The notes below the pieces were generated by a model, which saw only the letters and a list, made by a program, of their open reading frames with translations, was not told where the DNA came from and ran no database searches. Both the position numbers and the translations under genes were made by a program. From the NCBI GenBank assembly GCA_017308235.1, contig JAFKFL010000008.1, forward strand, positions 310,001 to 374,000: a DNA stretch of 64,000 nucleotides. The letters are read 5' to 3'. The stretch's first letter is position 1. Each line of letters starts with the position of its first letter. The DNA is from Alphaproteobacteria bacterium (GTDB taxonomy: Bacteria; Pseudomonadota; Alphaproteobacteria; Reyranellales; Reyranellaceae). Shown here piece after piece: positions 1 through 9,518 of the stretch.

Positions 1-932
1 ACGGTGCGTAAGGCCTGGCCGCCCGCGGCAAGGCGCGTCATGCCTTCGCCGAGGCGGATCAGCGCGGCCTTGGCCTTGCCGTACATCGCGGCCAGCTTCT
101 CGATGTCGGCAACGGCGAGCCCTGTGATCTCGGCAACGCGCGCCGGCGTGAATTTGGGCAGGATCTCGCGCTCGACCTTGTCGAAGCCCAGCGTGTGGTG
201 TGCGATGTAGTCGCGATTGGCGTGGCCGTCGCGCACCAGGATGTGCATGACGCCCAGGGCGAGCGCGGCGTCGGTGCCGATCTTGATCGGGAGATAGAGA
301 TCGGCCGCCTTGGCGCTGCGCGTGCGGCGCGGATCGATCACGACCACCGGCACGCCGCGTGTCTTCTTCTGCTCCTCAACGAGCGCCCAGAAGTGGACGT
401 TGGTGGCGGCGAGATCAGCACCCCAGGAGATCACGAGATCCGAGTGCACGACCGATTCGGGGTCGGCGCCGCCCACCGGGCCTACGGTCACGTCCCAGGC
501 GGTCTCGCAGCAGGTATCGCAGACCGTGCCGGCCTGAAGCCGGGAACTGCCCAGCGCATGGAAGAGGCCGTTCACCAGCCCGCGGTTCATCAGACCTTGA
601 TGGGCGGAGTAGGCGTAGCCCAGGAGCGCGAGCGGTCCGCTTTCGGCGATGATCGCTTTCCATTTGGTCGCGATCTCGTCCAGCGCCTCGTCCCAGGAGA
701 TGGGCTTGAACTGGCCCGAGCCCTTGGGGCCGCTGCGCTTCAGCGGCGTCAGGATGCGGTCGGGCGAATTGACGTTGTCGGCGTCGCGGTTGACCTTGCC
801 GCAGGCAAAACCAGCCGTGTAGGGATGATCGGGATCGCCCTGGACGCGAACAACCTTGCCGTCCTCGACATGCGCAATGAGCGAGCACATATCCGGACAG
901 TCGTGTGCGCAGACAACTCTTACGGATTTCAC
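1..932 (-). CDS. Molybdopterin-dependent oxidoreductase, N-terminal part (cut by window edge)
   Basis: About 310 N-terminal codons of a DMSO-reductase-family molybdoenzyme are visible; the C-terminus lies beyond the left edge. The start is a GTG at 930-932 preceded by a GGGGAGAC ribosome-binding site. Cysteines at residues 8, 12, 16 and 44 form the Cx3Cx3Cx27C pattern that binds the N-terminal [4Fe-4S] cluster. The following residues match the molybdopterin domain, including a GADLAATN-type cofactor-binding segment and VVVIDPRRTRSAKAADLYLP. No signal peptide or Tat motif is seen, so it is probably cytoplasmic. It belongs to the same short subfamily as the complete gene at 5250-7361. The substrate cannot be told from sequence. 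Confidence 0.88.
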   Translation of the reverse strand, partial: MKSVRVVCAHDCPDMCSLIAHVEDGKVVRVQGDPDHPYTAGFACGKVNRDADNVNSPDRILTPLKRSGPKGSGQFKPISWDEALDEIATKWKAIIAESGPLALLGYAYSAHQGLMNRGLVNGLFHALGSSRLQAGTVCDTCCETAWDVTVGPVGGADPESVVHSDLVISWGADLAATNVHFWALVEEQKKTRGVPVVVIDPRRTRSAKAADLYLPIKIGTDAALALGVMHILVRDGHANRDYIAHHTLGFDKVEREILPKFTPARVAEITGLAVADIEKLAAMYGKAKAALIRLGEGMTRLAAGGQALRT

Positions 933-993
933 CAGGCCGTCTCCCCGAAAAAGGACAACGGCACTGTATCAGAGGCCCGAAGGTCGTGCGGTC

Positions 994-1296
994 TTACTTC
1001 TTCTTGGCCGCGCCCTTAGCCGGAGTCGCTTCCGGCTTGGTGCCGGCCGACTTGGTGCCGGCACCCATGCCGCCGGCGGCCGAGCCGGTCATGCCGAAAC
1101 GGTCCTTGAAGCGCTGCACGCGGCCGCCGCGATCGATGCTCTGGCGGACGCCGGTCCAGGCCGGGTGGGTCTTCGGGTCGATGTCGAGGCGCAGGGTCGC
1201 GCCTTCCTTGCCCCAGGTCGACTTCGTCTTGAAGGACGAGCCGTCGGTCATCGTCACCGTGATCTCGTGGTAGTCGGGGTGGATCTTCTCTTTCAT
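994..1296 (-). CDS. rpmE: 50S ribosomal protein L31, cysteine-free with extended tail
   Basis: This is a 100-residue L31 protein of the large ribosomal subunit. The N-terminal three quarters carry the family core ([48 protein letters not shown]). It has none of the cysteines that bind zinc in the C+ form, so it is the zinc-independent C- type. After the usual end near residue 72, a tail of about 25 residues rich in Gly, Ala, Thr and Lys follows, ending in AAKKK. The start at 1296 was chosen because the conserved domain begins there. The gene is convergent with nothing and lies 61 bases beyond the start of the oxidoreductase. Confidence 0.93.
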   Translation of the reverse strand: MKEKIHPDYHEITVTMTDGSSFKTKSTWGKEGATLRLDIDPKTHPAWTGVRQSIDRGGRVQRFKDRFGMTGSAAGGMGAGTKSAGTKPEATPAKGAAKKK

Positions 1297-1424
1297 AAGC
1301 TTCTCCAGCGCCTTGGGGCCGATTTCCGACCGGCCGCGCAACAGGGCCGGGGGTATACAGGCACGAAGGTGTGTCCACAAGCCCGGTTGTCGGGCCTTTC
1401 GGGGGCTTGTAGACCGGCCGGGCA

Positions 1425-1730
1425 ATGACTGATTCCGCCTTCGAAAGCTTGGCCAACAGCCTCCTGGACGCCCTCGAGGAGGGCATTGGCGACCATGTCG
1501 ATGCCGAGCGGCAAGGCGGCGTGCTGACCGTTGAGGGCGACGATGGCACCTGGATCGTCAATAAACATGCACCCACCCGGCAGGTCTGGCTGAGCTCTCC
1601 CCGGTCGGGCGCCCGCCACTATGCTTTCGATGCCGCTTCGGGGCAGTGGCAGGACACGCGTGGCGGCGGCGATCTGCTCGCCACCCTGTCGGCCGAGCTG
1701 GGCGTTTCTTTGACATGGCGGCCGGAATGA
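1425..1730 (+). CDS. cyaY: Frataxin-like iron donor CyaY
   Basis: The 101-residue protein matches bacterial frataxin, which binds Fe(II) and modulates iron-sulfur cluster assembly on IscS in the cytoplasm. An acidic N-terminal helix (residues about 1-28, with many Glu and Asp) is followed by the strands [28 protein letters not shown] and a helix near the C-terminus, the frataxin alpha-beta order. Its stop codon overlaps the ATG of the downstream ABC transporter (ATGA), so the two are probably co-transcribed and translationally coupled. Confidence 0.9.
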   Translation: MTDSAFESLANSLLDALEEGIGDHVDAERQGGVLTVEGDDGTWIVNKHAPTRQVWLSSPRSGARHYAFDAASGQWQDTRGGGDLLATLSAELGVSLTWRPE

Positions 1731-3481
1731 ACCGCTTTGCCGGGCTCAAGCTGCTTGGTCCCTACCTGCGCCCGCATCGTGGCCGGGTCGTGTTGGCGGC
1801 GATCTCCCTGCTCATCGCCGCCGGAACGGTGCTGGCCTTCGGCGCCTGCCTGCGGGCATTGATCGACCGCGGGTTTGCCCAGGGCCAGCCGGCCGTCCTC
1901 AATTACGCTCTGGCCTCGCTGCTGGTGGTCGCCGCCATTCTGGCGGCCGCCTCGGGCGCTCGTTTCTACCTCGTCTCCTGGCTTGGCGAGCGGGTGGTGG
2001 GCGACCTGCGGCGCGATCTTTTTGCCCATGTCGTGCGGCTCGGCCCTGCCTGGTTCGAGATCAAGCGCTCGGGCGACGTGATGAGCCGCATCTCCTCCGA
2101 TGCCCAGCTCATCGAGCAGGTGATCGGCTCCTCGGTCTCGGTGGCCTTGCGCAACACGCTGATGTGCGTGGGCGGCATTGCGATGCTGGTCGTCACCAAC
2201 CCCAAACTCGCCGCCCTGGTGCTGGCCGTCGTTCCGCTCGTGGTCGCACCGATCATCATTTTCGGCCGCAAGATACGGGCGCTCTCGCGCGAGGCGCAGG
2301 CGCGCATCGCGGATCTCGTGTCCGACGGCGCCGAGACGCTCGACGGCGTGCGCACGGTGCAGGCCTTTGCGCAGGAGGAACGGGCGGCGGTGCATTTTGG
2401 CGAGGCCACCGAACGGGCCTTCTCGGCGGCGATCCAGCGCATCACGCGCCGCGCCATCATGACGACGCTGGTGATCTTCATCGTCTTTGCCGCGGTGGGC
2501 TTCCTGCTGTGGATCGGCGGTCAGGACGTTATCGCCGGCCGCATCACCGCGGGCGACCTGTCGGCCTTCGTCTTCTATGCCGTGTTGGTGGCGAGCTCAG
2601 GCGGCGCCATCAGCGAGACCATCGGCGACCTGCAGCGCGCCTCCGGGGCCGCGGAGCGCCTGGCCGAACTCAAGGCCGAGCCGCCGGTCATCGTCGAGAG
2701 CGTCAATCCGAGAGTGCTGCCGCAACCGGTCCGCGGCGCCATCGCCTTCGACGAGGTTTGCTTCCGCTATCCCACGCGCCCCGAGACCCGCGCCCTCGAT
2801 CGCTTCGATCTCTCGATCGCGTCGGGCGAGACCGTGGCGATCGTGGGGCCGTCGGGTGCCGGCAAGACGACGGTATTCAATCTTCTGCTGCGGTTCTACG
2901 ACCCCGAATCGGGCGCGGTGCGCATTGACGGCGTCGATATCCGCGACCTCAGGCTCCATGAGCTGCGCCGCAGCCTCGCGCTCGTGCCGCAAGAACCCGT
3001 CCTGTTCACCGCGACCGTTGCCGACAACATCCGCTACGGCCAGCCCGAAGCGTCCGATGCCGAGGTCCGGGCGGCGGCCGAGGCGGCTTCGGCGCTCGGC
3101 TTCATCGAGGCCCTGCCGCAGGGCTTCGCGACGCATCTCGGATCGCGCGGCGTGCGACTGTCGGGAGGTCAGAGACAGCGCATTGCCATCGCGCGGGCCT
3201 TGCTGTGTGATCCCGCGATCCTGCTGCTCGACGAGGCGACCAGCGCTCTGGATGCCGAGAGCGAGCTTGCGGTCCAGCAGGCCCTGGAGCGGCTAATGCA
3301 TCAGCGGACGACGCTGGTGATCGCCCATCGGTTGGCCACGGTGCAGAAAGCCGACCGCATCGTGGTTATAGACGGCGGCCGGGTCGTCGATGTGGGCAAC
3401 CACGCCGAGCTGGCACGCCGGGGAGGGCTTTATGCTCGCCTGGCCGAGCTGCAGTTCAACTTGTCAGCGGCAGCAAGCTGA
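1727..3481 (+). CDS. ABC exporter, fused permease and ATPase (MsbA-like)
   Basis: This is a half-size ABC exporter of 584 residues with a six-helix transmembrane domain (about 1-330) and a C-terminal ATPase. Visible motifs are Walker A GPSGAGKTT near residue 373, signature LSGGQRQRIAIARA near 477, Walker B ILLLDEATSALD near 498, and the switch histidine in IAHRLAT near 533. It should act as a homodimer in the inner membrane. The ATG at 1727 overlaps the cyaY stop; another ATG at 1715 is possible. It resembles the MsbA-related permease/ATPase group common in alphaproteobacteria. Lipid or drug export is likely, but the substrate is not visible. Confidence 0.9.
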   Translation: MNRFAGLKLLGPYLRPHRGRVVLAAISLLIAAGTVLAFGACLRALIDRGFAQGQPAVLNYALASLLVVAAILAAASGARFYLVSWLGERVVGDLRRDLFAHVVRLGPAWFEIKRSGDVMSRISSDAQLIEQVIGSSVSVALRNTLMCVGGIAMLVVTNPKLAALVLAVVPLVVAPIIIFGRKIRALSREAQARIADLVSDGAETLDGVRTVQAFAQEERAAVHFGEATERAFSAAIQRITRRAIMTTLVIFIVFAAVGFLLWIGGQDVIAGRITAGDLSAFVFYAVLVASSGGAISETIGDLQRASGAAERLAELKAEPPVIVESVNPRVLPQPVRGAIAFDEVCFRYPTRPETRALDRFDLSIASGETVAIVGPSGAGKTTVFNLLLRFYDPESGAVRIDGVDIRDLRLHELRRSLALVPQEPVLFTATVADNIRYGQPEASDAEVRAAAEAASALGFIEALPQGFATHLGSRGVRLSGGQRQRIAIARALLCDPAILLLDEATSALDAESELAVQQALERLMHQRTTLVIAHRLATVQKADRIVVIDGGRVVDVGNHAELARRGGLYARLAELQFNLSAAAS

Positions 3482-3552
3482 AAATACATAAAATTCAATC
3501 AGTTAATCATCCGATTTTTGGCAATCTTGTCATCGATCTTGACGACGACAAT

Positions 3553-5190
3553 CTAACTCGCCGATGCCTTGCGTTCGGCGTCCAGGCGCCGTAGCTCGCG
3601 CCGCAGGATCTTGCCGGTTGTGGTCAGCGGCAGCTCGGCCACGAACTCGACCTCGCGCGGATATTCATGCCTGGCCAAGCGGGTCTTTACATACGCTGCC
3701 AGGTCAGCTTTGAGTGCCTCCGACGGCGGGACCTCCGGCCGAAGCTGGATGAACGCCTTCACGATCTCGGTCCTCACCCTGTCGGGCACACCGACCACGC
3801 CGACCATGGCCACGGCAGGGTGCTTCATCAGGCACTCCTCGATCTCGCCCGGGCCGATGCGGTAGCCGCCTGACGTGATCACGTCGTCGTCGCGGCTCTT
3901 GAAGTAGACGTAGCCGTCCTCGTCCATGCGGCCGAGATCGCCCGTGAGCAGCCAATCGCCGCTGTATTTTTGCGCCGTCGCCTCTGGATTGCGCCAGTAC
4001 TCCAGCATCACGATGGGATCGTGCCGCCAGCCGGCGATCTGGCCTTCCTCGCCGACTGGCAGGACCTGCCCGTCGGTGTCCACGATCGCGACCTTGCGGC
4101 CGGGGCAGGCGCGGCCGCAGGAGCCGGCGCGCACCTCGAACCACTCCGGCGAATTCATCAGCATCAAGTTCATCTCGGTCTGGCCGTAGCCTTCGGAGAT
4201 GGTCGTGCCGAACGTCTCGCGACCCCAGGCCAGGAGTTCTTCGCCCATGGCCTCGCCGCCGGTGCAAATGGCGCGGACGGCATAGTCCCAGCGCTCACGT
4301 GGCCCGCTCACCTGCCGCATCATCTTGAGCGCTGTCGGCGGGATGAAGCTCACGCCCACCTTGTGTTTGGCGAGCAGCGCAAAGGCGCGTTCGGGATCGA
4401 ACTTGGCGAAGCGATGGGCCACGACCGGCGTGCCGTAGTACCAGGCGGGGAAGAGCGAATCGTAGAGGCCTGCGATCCAGGCCCATTCCGCCGGCGTCCA
4501 CATCACCTCGTTGCCGCGCGGCCAGTGACCGAGCCACTGCTCCACGGCCGGAATGCACCCGAGCATCATGCGATGGGCGTGCAATGCGCCTTTGGGCTGG
4601 CCGGTGGTGCCCGAGGTGTAGATCAGGAGCGCTGGATCCTCGGCCAACGTGTCGAGCGTCGCGAAATCGTCGGATGCAAGAGCGAGCAGCCGGTCCCAGT
4701 CGAGGAAGGTGCTGCCATCACGACCCGCGCCGATGACGATGATCGTCTTGAGATGCGGCAGCCGGTCGCGTACTGCAAGGATCTTCGGCAGTTGGCTGAT
4801 CTCGGTGATGATCGCCGAAGCTTCGGCGTTGGCGAGCCGATACTCGACAGCCTCCTCACCGAAGAGCGTGAAGAGCGGCAGCACGACGGCGCCCATGCGG
4901 TAGCCCGCGAGGTGGCTGATCGTGAGCTCGGCGCTCTGACTAAGGAACACCGCCAGGCGATCACCTTTCTTGAGGCCATTGCCGATGAGCGCGTTGGCGA
5001 GCCGTGAGCTTGCGTCGAGGAGTTGCCCGAATGTCCAGTTGCGAATGCTGCCGTCGATGTTTTCCACAATCAGCGCCAGGGTCTCGCGCGAATGGCGCTC
5101 ACATACGGCGCGGCCAATATTGAAGCGTTCAGGCTTCGGCCAACGGAAGCGGCGCATCGCCTCGTCGTAGGAAAAACCGTGGGAAATCAT
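3553..5190 (-). CDS. AMP-forming acyl-CoA synthetase
   Basis: This 545-residue ANL-family enzyme activates a carboxylic acid with ATP to an acyl-adenylate and transfers it to CoA. It shows the P-loop-like motif YTSGTTGQPKG (about 190), GYGQTEMN (about 335), the hinge-region GDLGRMDEDGY with DDDVITSGGYRIGP (about 416-440), and the catalytic lysine in TTTGKILRREL near the C-terminus. The length and TEM motif suit an acetyl-CoA or medium-chain acyl-CoA synthetase; the acid is not certain. An upstream in-frame ATG at 5226 exists, but 5190 aligns better with the family start. It diverges from the molybdopterin oxidoreductase at 5250 across about 60 bases that must hold both promoters. Confidence 0.9.
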   Translation of the reverse strand: MISHGFSYDEAMRRFRWPKPERFNIGRAVCERHSRETLALIVENIDGSIRNWTFGQLLDASSRLANALIGNGLKKGDRLAVFLSQSAELTISHLAGYRMGAVVLPLFTLFGEEAVEYRLANAEASAIITEISQLPKILAVRDRLPHLKTIIVIGAGRDGSTFLDWDRLLALASDDFATLDTLAEDPALLIYTSGTTGQPKGALHAHRMMLGCIPAVEQWLGHWPRGNEVMWTPAEWAWIAGLYDSLFPAWYYGTPVVAHRFAKFDPERAFALLAKHKVGVSFIPPTALKMMRQVSGPRERWDYAVRAICTGGEAMGEELLAWGRETFGTTISEGYGQTEMNLMLMNSPEWFEVRAGSCGRACPGRKVAIVDTDGQVLPVGEEGQIAGWRHDPIVMLEYWRNPEATAQKYSGDWLLTGDLGRMDEDGYVYFKSRDDDVITSGGYRIGPGEIEECLMKHPAVAMVGVVGVPDRVRTEIVKAFIQLRPEVPPSEALKADLAAYVKTRLARHEYPREVEFVAELPLTTTGKILRRELRRLDAERKASAS

Positions 5191-5249
5191 ACTGAAGGCC
5201 ACTTTATGGCAGGTGGACCATCCCAAGCCAGCGGGAGTATCTTTTTGCC

Positions 5250-7361
5250 ATGAGTCCGGACGATCATGCTTACCCGCCGTCGGGGCGCGCTAAGAGCGCG
5301 GAGTCGGGCGTTACCATCGTGCCGTCGGTTTGCCCGCACGATTGCACCAGCACCTGCGCCCTCGATGTCGAGAGGCTCGACAGCCGTCGTATCGGCCGTA
5401 TCCGCGGCTCCATGCGCAACGACTACACCGCTGGCGTGATCTGCGAGAAGGTCGCGCGTTATTCCGAGCGCATCCATCACCCTGACCGGTTGATGAAGCC
5501 GCTGCGGCGGACAGGGCCTAAAGGGTCGAAGCAGTTCGCCGAAATATCCTGGGCCGACGCGCTCGACATCGTCGCGGAGCAGTTCATCGCCAAGGCCCGC
5601 CAGCACGGCAACGAAGCGATCTGGCCGTACTTTTATGCCGGCACGATGGGGTTGGTGCAGCGCGACGGCATCAACCGGCTGCGCCATGCCATGAACTATT
5701 CGCGATGGTTCTCGACGATTTGCGTGACGCTGGCCGACACCGGCTGGATCGCGGGCACCGGCGTCAAGCGCGGCGCCGACATGCGCGAGGTCGACGAGCA
5801 TTCCGACCTGGTCGTGATCTGGGGCGGCAATCCCGTGAACACTCAGGTCAATGTCATGACCCACGCCATGCGCGCCAGGAAGCGCGGCGCCAAGCTGGTC
5901 GTGATCGATCCTTACCGCACCGGCACGGCCGAGCAGGCCGACATGCACCTCGCGGTGCGGCCCAGCACCGACGGCGCACTGGCGGTCGGCGTCATGCATG
6001 TCCTGTTCAAGGAAGGCTACGCCGACTGGGACTATATGCGCCGCTATACCGACGCGCCGGACGAGTTGGCGGCGCACGTGGCGACGCGGACGCCGGAGTG
6101 GGCGTCGAAGATCACCGGCCTTTCGGTCGATGATATTGTGACCTTCGCGCGGATGTACGGCCAGGCCAAGGCCCCCTTCATCCGCTGCCACCATGGCTTC
6201 AGCCGCACGCGCAATGGTGCTGCGAACATGCACGCGGCGTCGTGCCTGCCGGCCGTGACCGGCGCATGGAAGGCAAAGGGTGGCGGCGCGCTCTACGGCC
6301 ATACCGGTATGTATCCGCTCAACCGCACGCTGATCGATGGCCTCGATGTCGAGGACAAATCGATCCGCGCGCTCGACCAGTCGCGGCTGGGTCCGATCCT
6401 GACCGGCGATCCGGACGCCCTGAAGAACGGACCGCCTGTCACGGGCATGGTGATCCAGAACACCAATCCGGCCCGGGTCTGTCCCGAACTCGAGCTGGTG
6501 CACAAGGGGTTCAAGCGCGACGACCTGTTCGTCTGCGTGCACGAGCAGTTCATGACCGAGACGGCCGCGCTGGCCGACATCGTGCTGCCGGCGACCATGT
6601 TCCTCGAGCACGACGACTTCTATACGGCGAGCGGCCATACCTTCTTCCAGGTCACCAAGAAAGTGATCGAGGCGCCGGGCGAGTGCCGGGAGAACCACTA
6701 CGTCATCTCCGAGCTGGCCAAGCGCCTGGGCGCCAAGCATCGCGGCTTCGACATGACGGTCTGGGAGATCATGGACGAATCGCTCAAGGCCTCCGGCATG
6801 TGGGACGCCGAGACGAACTGGCAGAAGGGCGGCCAGGACTTCCATCTCGGCTTCGAGACGTCGCACTTCCTCGACGGCTTTGCCTGGCCCGATAAGAAGT
6901 TCCGGTTCAAGCCGGACTGGGCAGCGTTCGGGCCGCGCGGCGCGAACATGCCCAAGTTGCCCGACCATTTCGACGTGATCGACAATGCCACGACGGAGAA
7001 GCCGTTTCGGCTGGTCGCCGCGCCGGCCCGCACGTTCCTGAACTCGACGTTCAGCGAGACCCCCTCCAGTCTGAAGCGCGAGGGGCGGCCGACGGCGTTG
7101 ATGAACCCGGAGGATTGCGCCGAGATGGGCGTCGCTGAAGGCGATCGTGTCGAACTGGGCAATGAGCGCGGGCGCACGATCGTTCATGTCCGGCCGAAGG
7201 CCGGCCAGCAGAAGGGCGTTGTCGTGGTCGAAGGAATCTGGGCCAACCGCAATTTCGAGACCGGGAAGGGCATCAACGTCCTGACCTCGGCTGATCCGGG
7301 TTGGCCCCATGGCGGTGCCGTGTTCCACGACACGGCGGTTTGGATTCGAAAGCCCGCGTGA
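5250..7361 (+). CDS. Molybdopterin-dependent oxidoreductase, complete
   Basis: This 703-residue DMSO-reductase-family molybdoenzyme has Cys28, Cys32, Cys36 and Cys65 in the Cx3Cx3Cx28C [4Fe-4S] pattern. The bis-MGD-binding segment includes WGGNPVNTQVN and VVIDPYRTGTAEQADMHL. The C-terminal molydop-binding domain includes LMNPEDCAEMGVAEGDRVEL. No Tat signal is seen, so a cytoplasmic enzyme is likely. It is a relative of the partial gene at the left edge. Its TGA overlaps the GTG start of mipZ (GTGA), so the two are read together. The substrate is unknown; formate-, nitrate- or thiosulfate-type annotation would be unsafe. Confidence 0.88.
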   Translation: MSPDDHAYPPSGRAKSAESGVTIVPSVCPHDCTSTCALDVERLDSRRIGRIRGSMRNDYTAGVICEKVARYSERIHHPDRLMKPLRRTGPKGSKQFAEISWADALDIVAEQFIAKARQHGNEAIWPYFYAGTMGLVQRDGINRLRHAMNYSRWFSTICVTLADTGWIAGTGVKRGADMREVDEHSDLVVIWGGNPVNTQVNVMTHAMRARKRGAKLVVIDPYRTGTAEQADMHLAVRPSTDGALAVGVMHVLFKEGYADWDYMRRYTDAPDELAAHVATRTPEWASKITGLSVDDIVTFARMYGQAKAPFIRCHHGFSRTRNGAANMHAASCLPAVTGAWKAKGGGALYGHTGMYPLNRTLIDGLDVEDKSIRALDQSRLGPILTGDPDALKNGPPVTGMVIQNTNPARVCPELELVHKGFKRDDLFVCVHEQFMTETAALADIVLPATMFLEHDDFYTASGHTFFQVTKKVIEAPGECRENHYVISELAKRLGAKHRGFDMTVWEIMDESLKASGMWDAETNWQKGGQDFHLGFETSHFLDGFAWPDKKFRFKPDWAAFGPRGANMPKLPDHFDVIDNATTEKPFRLVAAPARTFLNSTFSETPSSLKREGRPTALMNPEDCAEMGVAEGDRVELGNERGRTIVHVRPKAGQQKGVVVVEGIWANRNFETGKGINVLTSADPGWPHGGAVFHDTAVWIRKPA

Positions 7362-8293
7362 GCACGTTTCAGCCTGCGGCCAATCCCAGTATTGCGCCGG
7401 TCCAGGCCGAGCGCGTGCCCGGGCGCGCGCATGTGCTGGTGATCGGCAACGAGAAGGGGGGATCCGGCAAGTCGACCACGGCGCTGCATATCGCGGTTGC
7501 CTTGATGAGCGACGGTGCATCGGTTGCAACGCTCGATCTCGATGCACGCCAGGGAACGCTCAGTCGATACATTGAAAATCGCACCGCCTTTGCCCGACGC
7601 AAGGGGCTGGACTTGCCGATCCCGACGCACGCGGCGGTCACGGCATCGAGCTTGCCTGACCGCGCGGACGCCGATGCCGACGAGGAGGCGCGCTTCGAGG
7701 CGGCCCTCGAGCCGCCATTGCTCAGTGCCGATTTCGTCCTGATCGACACGCCAGGTAGCGACACCAATCTCTCACGCTTGGCCCATACCTGGGCCGACAC
7801 GTTGCTGACGCCCCTGAACGACAGCTTCATCGACCTCGACCTGCTGGCCCGTGTCGATTCGGACACGCTCAAGGTCGTCCGGCCGTCGGTCTATGCCGAG
7901 GCGGTATGGAAACAGCGGCAGGTCCGCGCCGTCCAGGGCGGCCGTCCGGTCGACTGGATCGTGATGCGCAATCGCCTGTCGTCGCTGGCCGCGCGAAACA
8001 AACGCGACATGGGCAACGTGCTCGAGTCGTTGGCTAAGCGGATCGGCTTTCGCACCACCTCGGGCCTCAGCGAGCGGGTGATCTATCGCGAATTGTTCCT
8101 GAACGGGCTCACGCTCCTGGACCTGAAGCGTGGCGGTGGCGCCGGTCCGTCGCTCACCTTGAGCCATGTTGCTGCGCGCCAGGAAGTGCGCGACCTCGTT
8201 GCCGCTCTCAACCTGCCGCCGCCTGCGCCCGTTGCGTCAGCGGCCGAGCCGGCGACACCAGAACCCATGCCAGAGCGACCAGCTGCAGAATGA
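7358..8293 (+). CDS. mipZ: Division-plane positioning ATPase MipZ
   Basis: MipZ is a ParA/MinD-type ATPase that forms a bipolar gradient with ParB and blocks FtsZ assembly near the poles. The 311-residue protein has the deviant Walker A KGGSGKST at residues 33-40, LDLDARQGTLSRYIENR after it, and DFVLIDTPGSD as Walker B. Downstream, DWIVMRNRL, KRIGFRT and ERVIYRELFLNGLTLLDL are hallmark segments of Caulobacter MipZ. The start is taken as GTG 7358, overlapping the oxidoreductase stop. The last 86 bases overlap the 3' end of the convergent MFS gene. The Pro/Ala-rich C-terminus is encoded in this overlap. Confidence 0.92.
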   Translation: MSTFQPAANPSIAPVQAERVPGRAHVLVIGNEKGGSGKSTTALHIAVALMSDGASVATLDLDARQGTLSRYIENRTAFARRKGLDLPIPTHAAVTASSLPDRADADADEEARFEAALEPPLLSADFVLIDTPGSDTNLSRLAHTWADTLLTPLNDSFIDLDLLARVDSDTLKVVRPSVYAEAVWKQRQVRAVQGGRPVDWIVMRNRLSSLAARNKRDMGNVLESLAKRIGFRTTSGLSERVIYRELFLNGLTLLDLKRGGGAGPSLTLSHVAARQEVRDLVAALNLPPPAPVASAAEPATPEPMPERPAAE

Positions 8294-9467
8294 AGAGGGC
8301 GCCGAACGCCCAGGTATAGCCGTCCCGGGCATAGCCGGTTGCCGTGGCCGGCCACATCTCCACAACCTTGCCCATCGCCCACTGGCCAACGAAGATCACG
8401 AGGAAGACCAGCAAGTTGACGCTGGTGCTGACACGACCGGCGAAGTCGGGCGGAAAGGCCGACATGACCACCGGGTAGTACTGGATGGGATAGGCGCCCA
8501 AGAAGCCGAACAGCATCCAGGGAAGGATCGGATTGGCGGGCGGCAGGAAGGCAAGCCAGCCCATGACCAAAGCGAACAACAGGCTGGCAATGTTCGACGA
8601 GGCGAGGTTGCCCACACCCCGATGCCGCAGGAAATCGGCGATGAGCCCGCTCACGGCGAAGCCCAGGGTCATGGCGGCGGTGGCATAGAGCAGGATGTCG
8701 GCGCGTGCCGCCTTGTCGGTGATACCGCCCACGTCGCGTAGCCACGGTCCCATCCACAAACTGATGCAACCGATGAAGGCGAGCTGTTGCAGGCATTGAA
8801 GCGGCTGGATCCGCCAGTAGAAGCCGTCGGTCAGGATCACGCCGGTGATGCGGAACTGGTCAACCCAGCTTCCACGATTGCCCGAGGGCACGTATTCAGG
8901 AACCGCCAGGTGGAGTAGCACCGCGCCGAAGAGAGAGAAACCGGCCAGCCAGAAAAAGAGCCCTTGCCAGCTCACCGCCGACAGCGACCATTCGACGGGG
9001 AGTGTCGCGGCCATCGATCCAAGGCCACCCGCCATCATGTGAAAGCCGGTGACGAGGCCCCAGCGCCGGACCGGATACCACAGCGTGATTGCCTTCATCG
9101 CCGCCATCAGGCCGCCGGCGAAGCCGAGCCCGATCAGCCCGCGCGCCAGCACGAGCTGGGGCAGGGAAGTGGCGAGTGCAAACAACATCGATCCAAGGGC
9201 TGCCACCATCATCAGGGCGGCCTGCAGGCGACGGGGGCCATAGCGGTCGAGCGCCACGCCCAGGAGCGGCTGGCAGATGGCGAAGAAAAGGAAAAAAGCT
9301 GAGGTGAGCAGGCCGAGGTCGGCAGCGGTCAGGCTGAGATCGCGCTCGAGATACGGGAAGATGACCGCATTCACGCCGCGCATGATGTAGGAGAGAAAGT
9401 AGACGAACGCGAAGGGCAGGAAGACCCGAAGCAGCAATTGTAGCGCGCCCGGGCTGTCGCGATTCAT
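8208..9467 (-). CDS. MFS transporter
   Basis: This 419-residue protein of the major facilitator superfamily has about 12 hydrophobic segments. The loop 2-3 motif LGVALDRYGPRRLQ and the pattern of GLGFAGGLMAAMKAITLWY in the fifth helix area fit sugar/anion or OFA-like carriers of the inner membrane. The substrate is not recognisable. It starts at ATG 9467, 51 bases after the SGNH-like gene on the same strand, so both may share a transcript. The 3' end runs 86 bases into mipZ from the opposite side. Confidence 0.85.
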   Translation of the reverse strand: MNRDSPGALQLLLRVFLPFAFVYFLSYIMRGVNAVIFPYLERDLSLTAADLGLLTSAFFLFFAICQPLLGVALDRYGPRRLQAALMMVAALGSMLFALATSLPQLVLARGLIGLGFAGGLMAAMKAITLWYPVRRWGLVTGFHMMAGGLGSMAATLPVEWSLSAVSWQGLFFWLAGFSLFGAVLLHLAVPEYVPSGNRGSWVDQFRITGVILTDGFYWRIQPLQCLQQLAFIGCISLWMGPWLRDVGGITDKAARADILLYATAAMTLGFAVSGLIADFLRHRGVGNLASSNIASLLFALVMGWLAFLPPANPILPWMLFGFLGAYPIQYYPVVMSAFPPDFAGRVSTSVNLLVFLVIFVGQWAMGKVVEMWPATATGYARDGYTWAFGALFILQLVALAWVLVSPARPLTQRAQAAAG

Positions 9468-9518
9468 GTCAAGGCATCCCGCGGCCGGTCGCGACCTGTT
9501 TCAACGGTTCGTCAGGCT

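Noticed and set aside
5187..7547. Very long open frame on the minus strand opposite the molybdoenzyme
   Set aside because: It is a GC-rich mirror of a real gene with clear family motifs; the shadow shows no domain.
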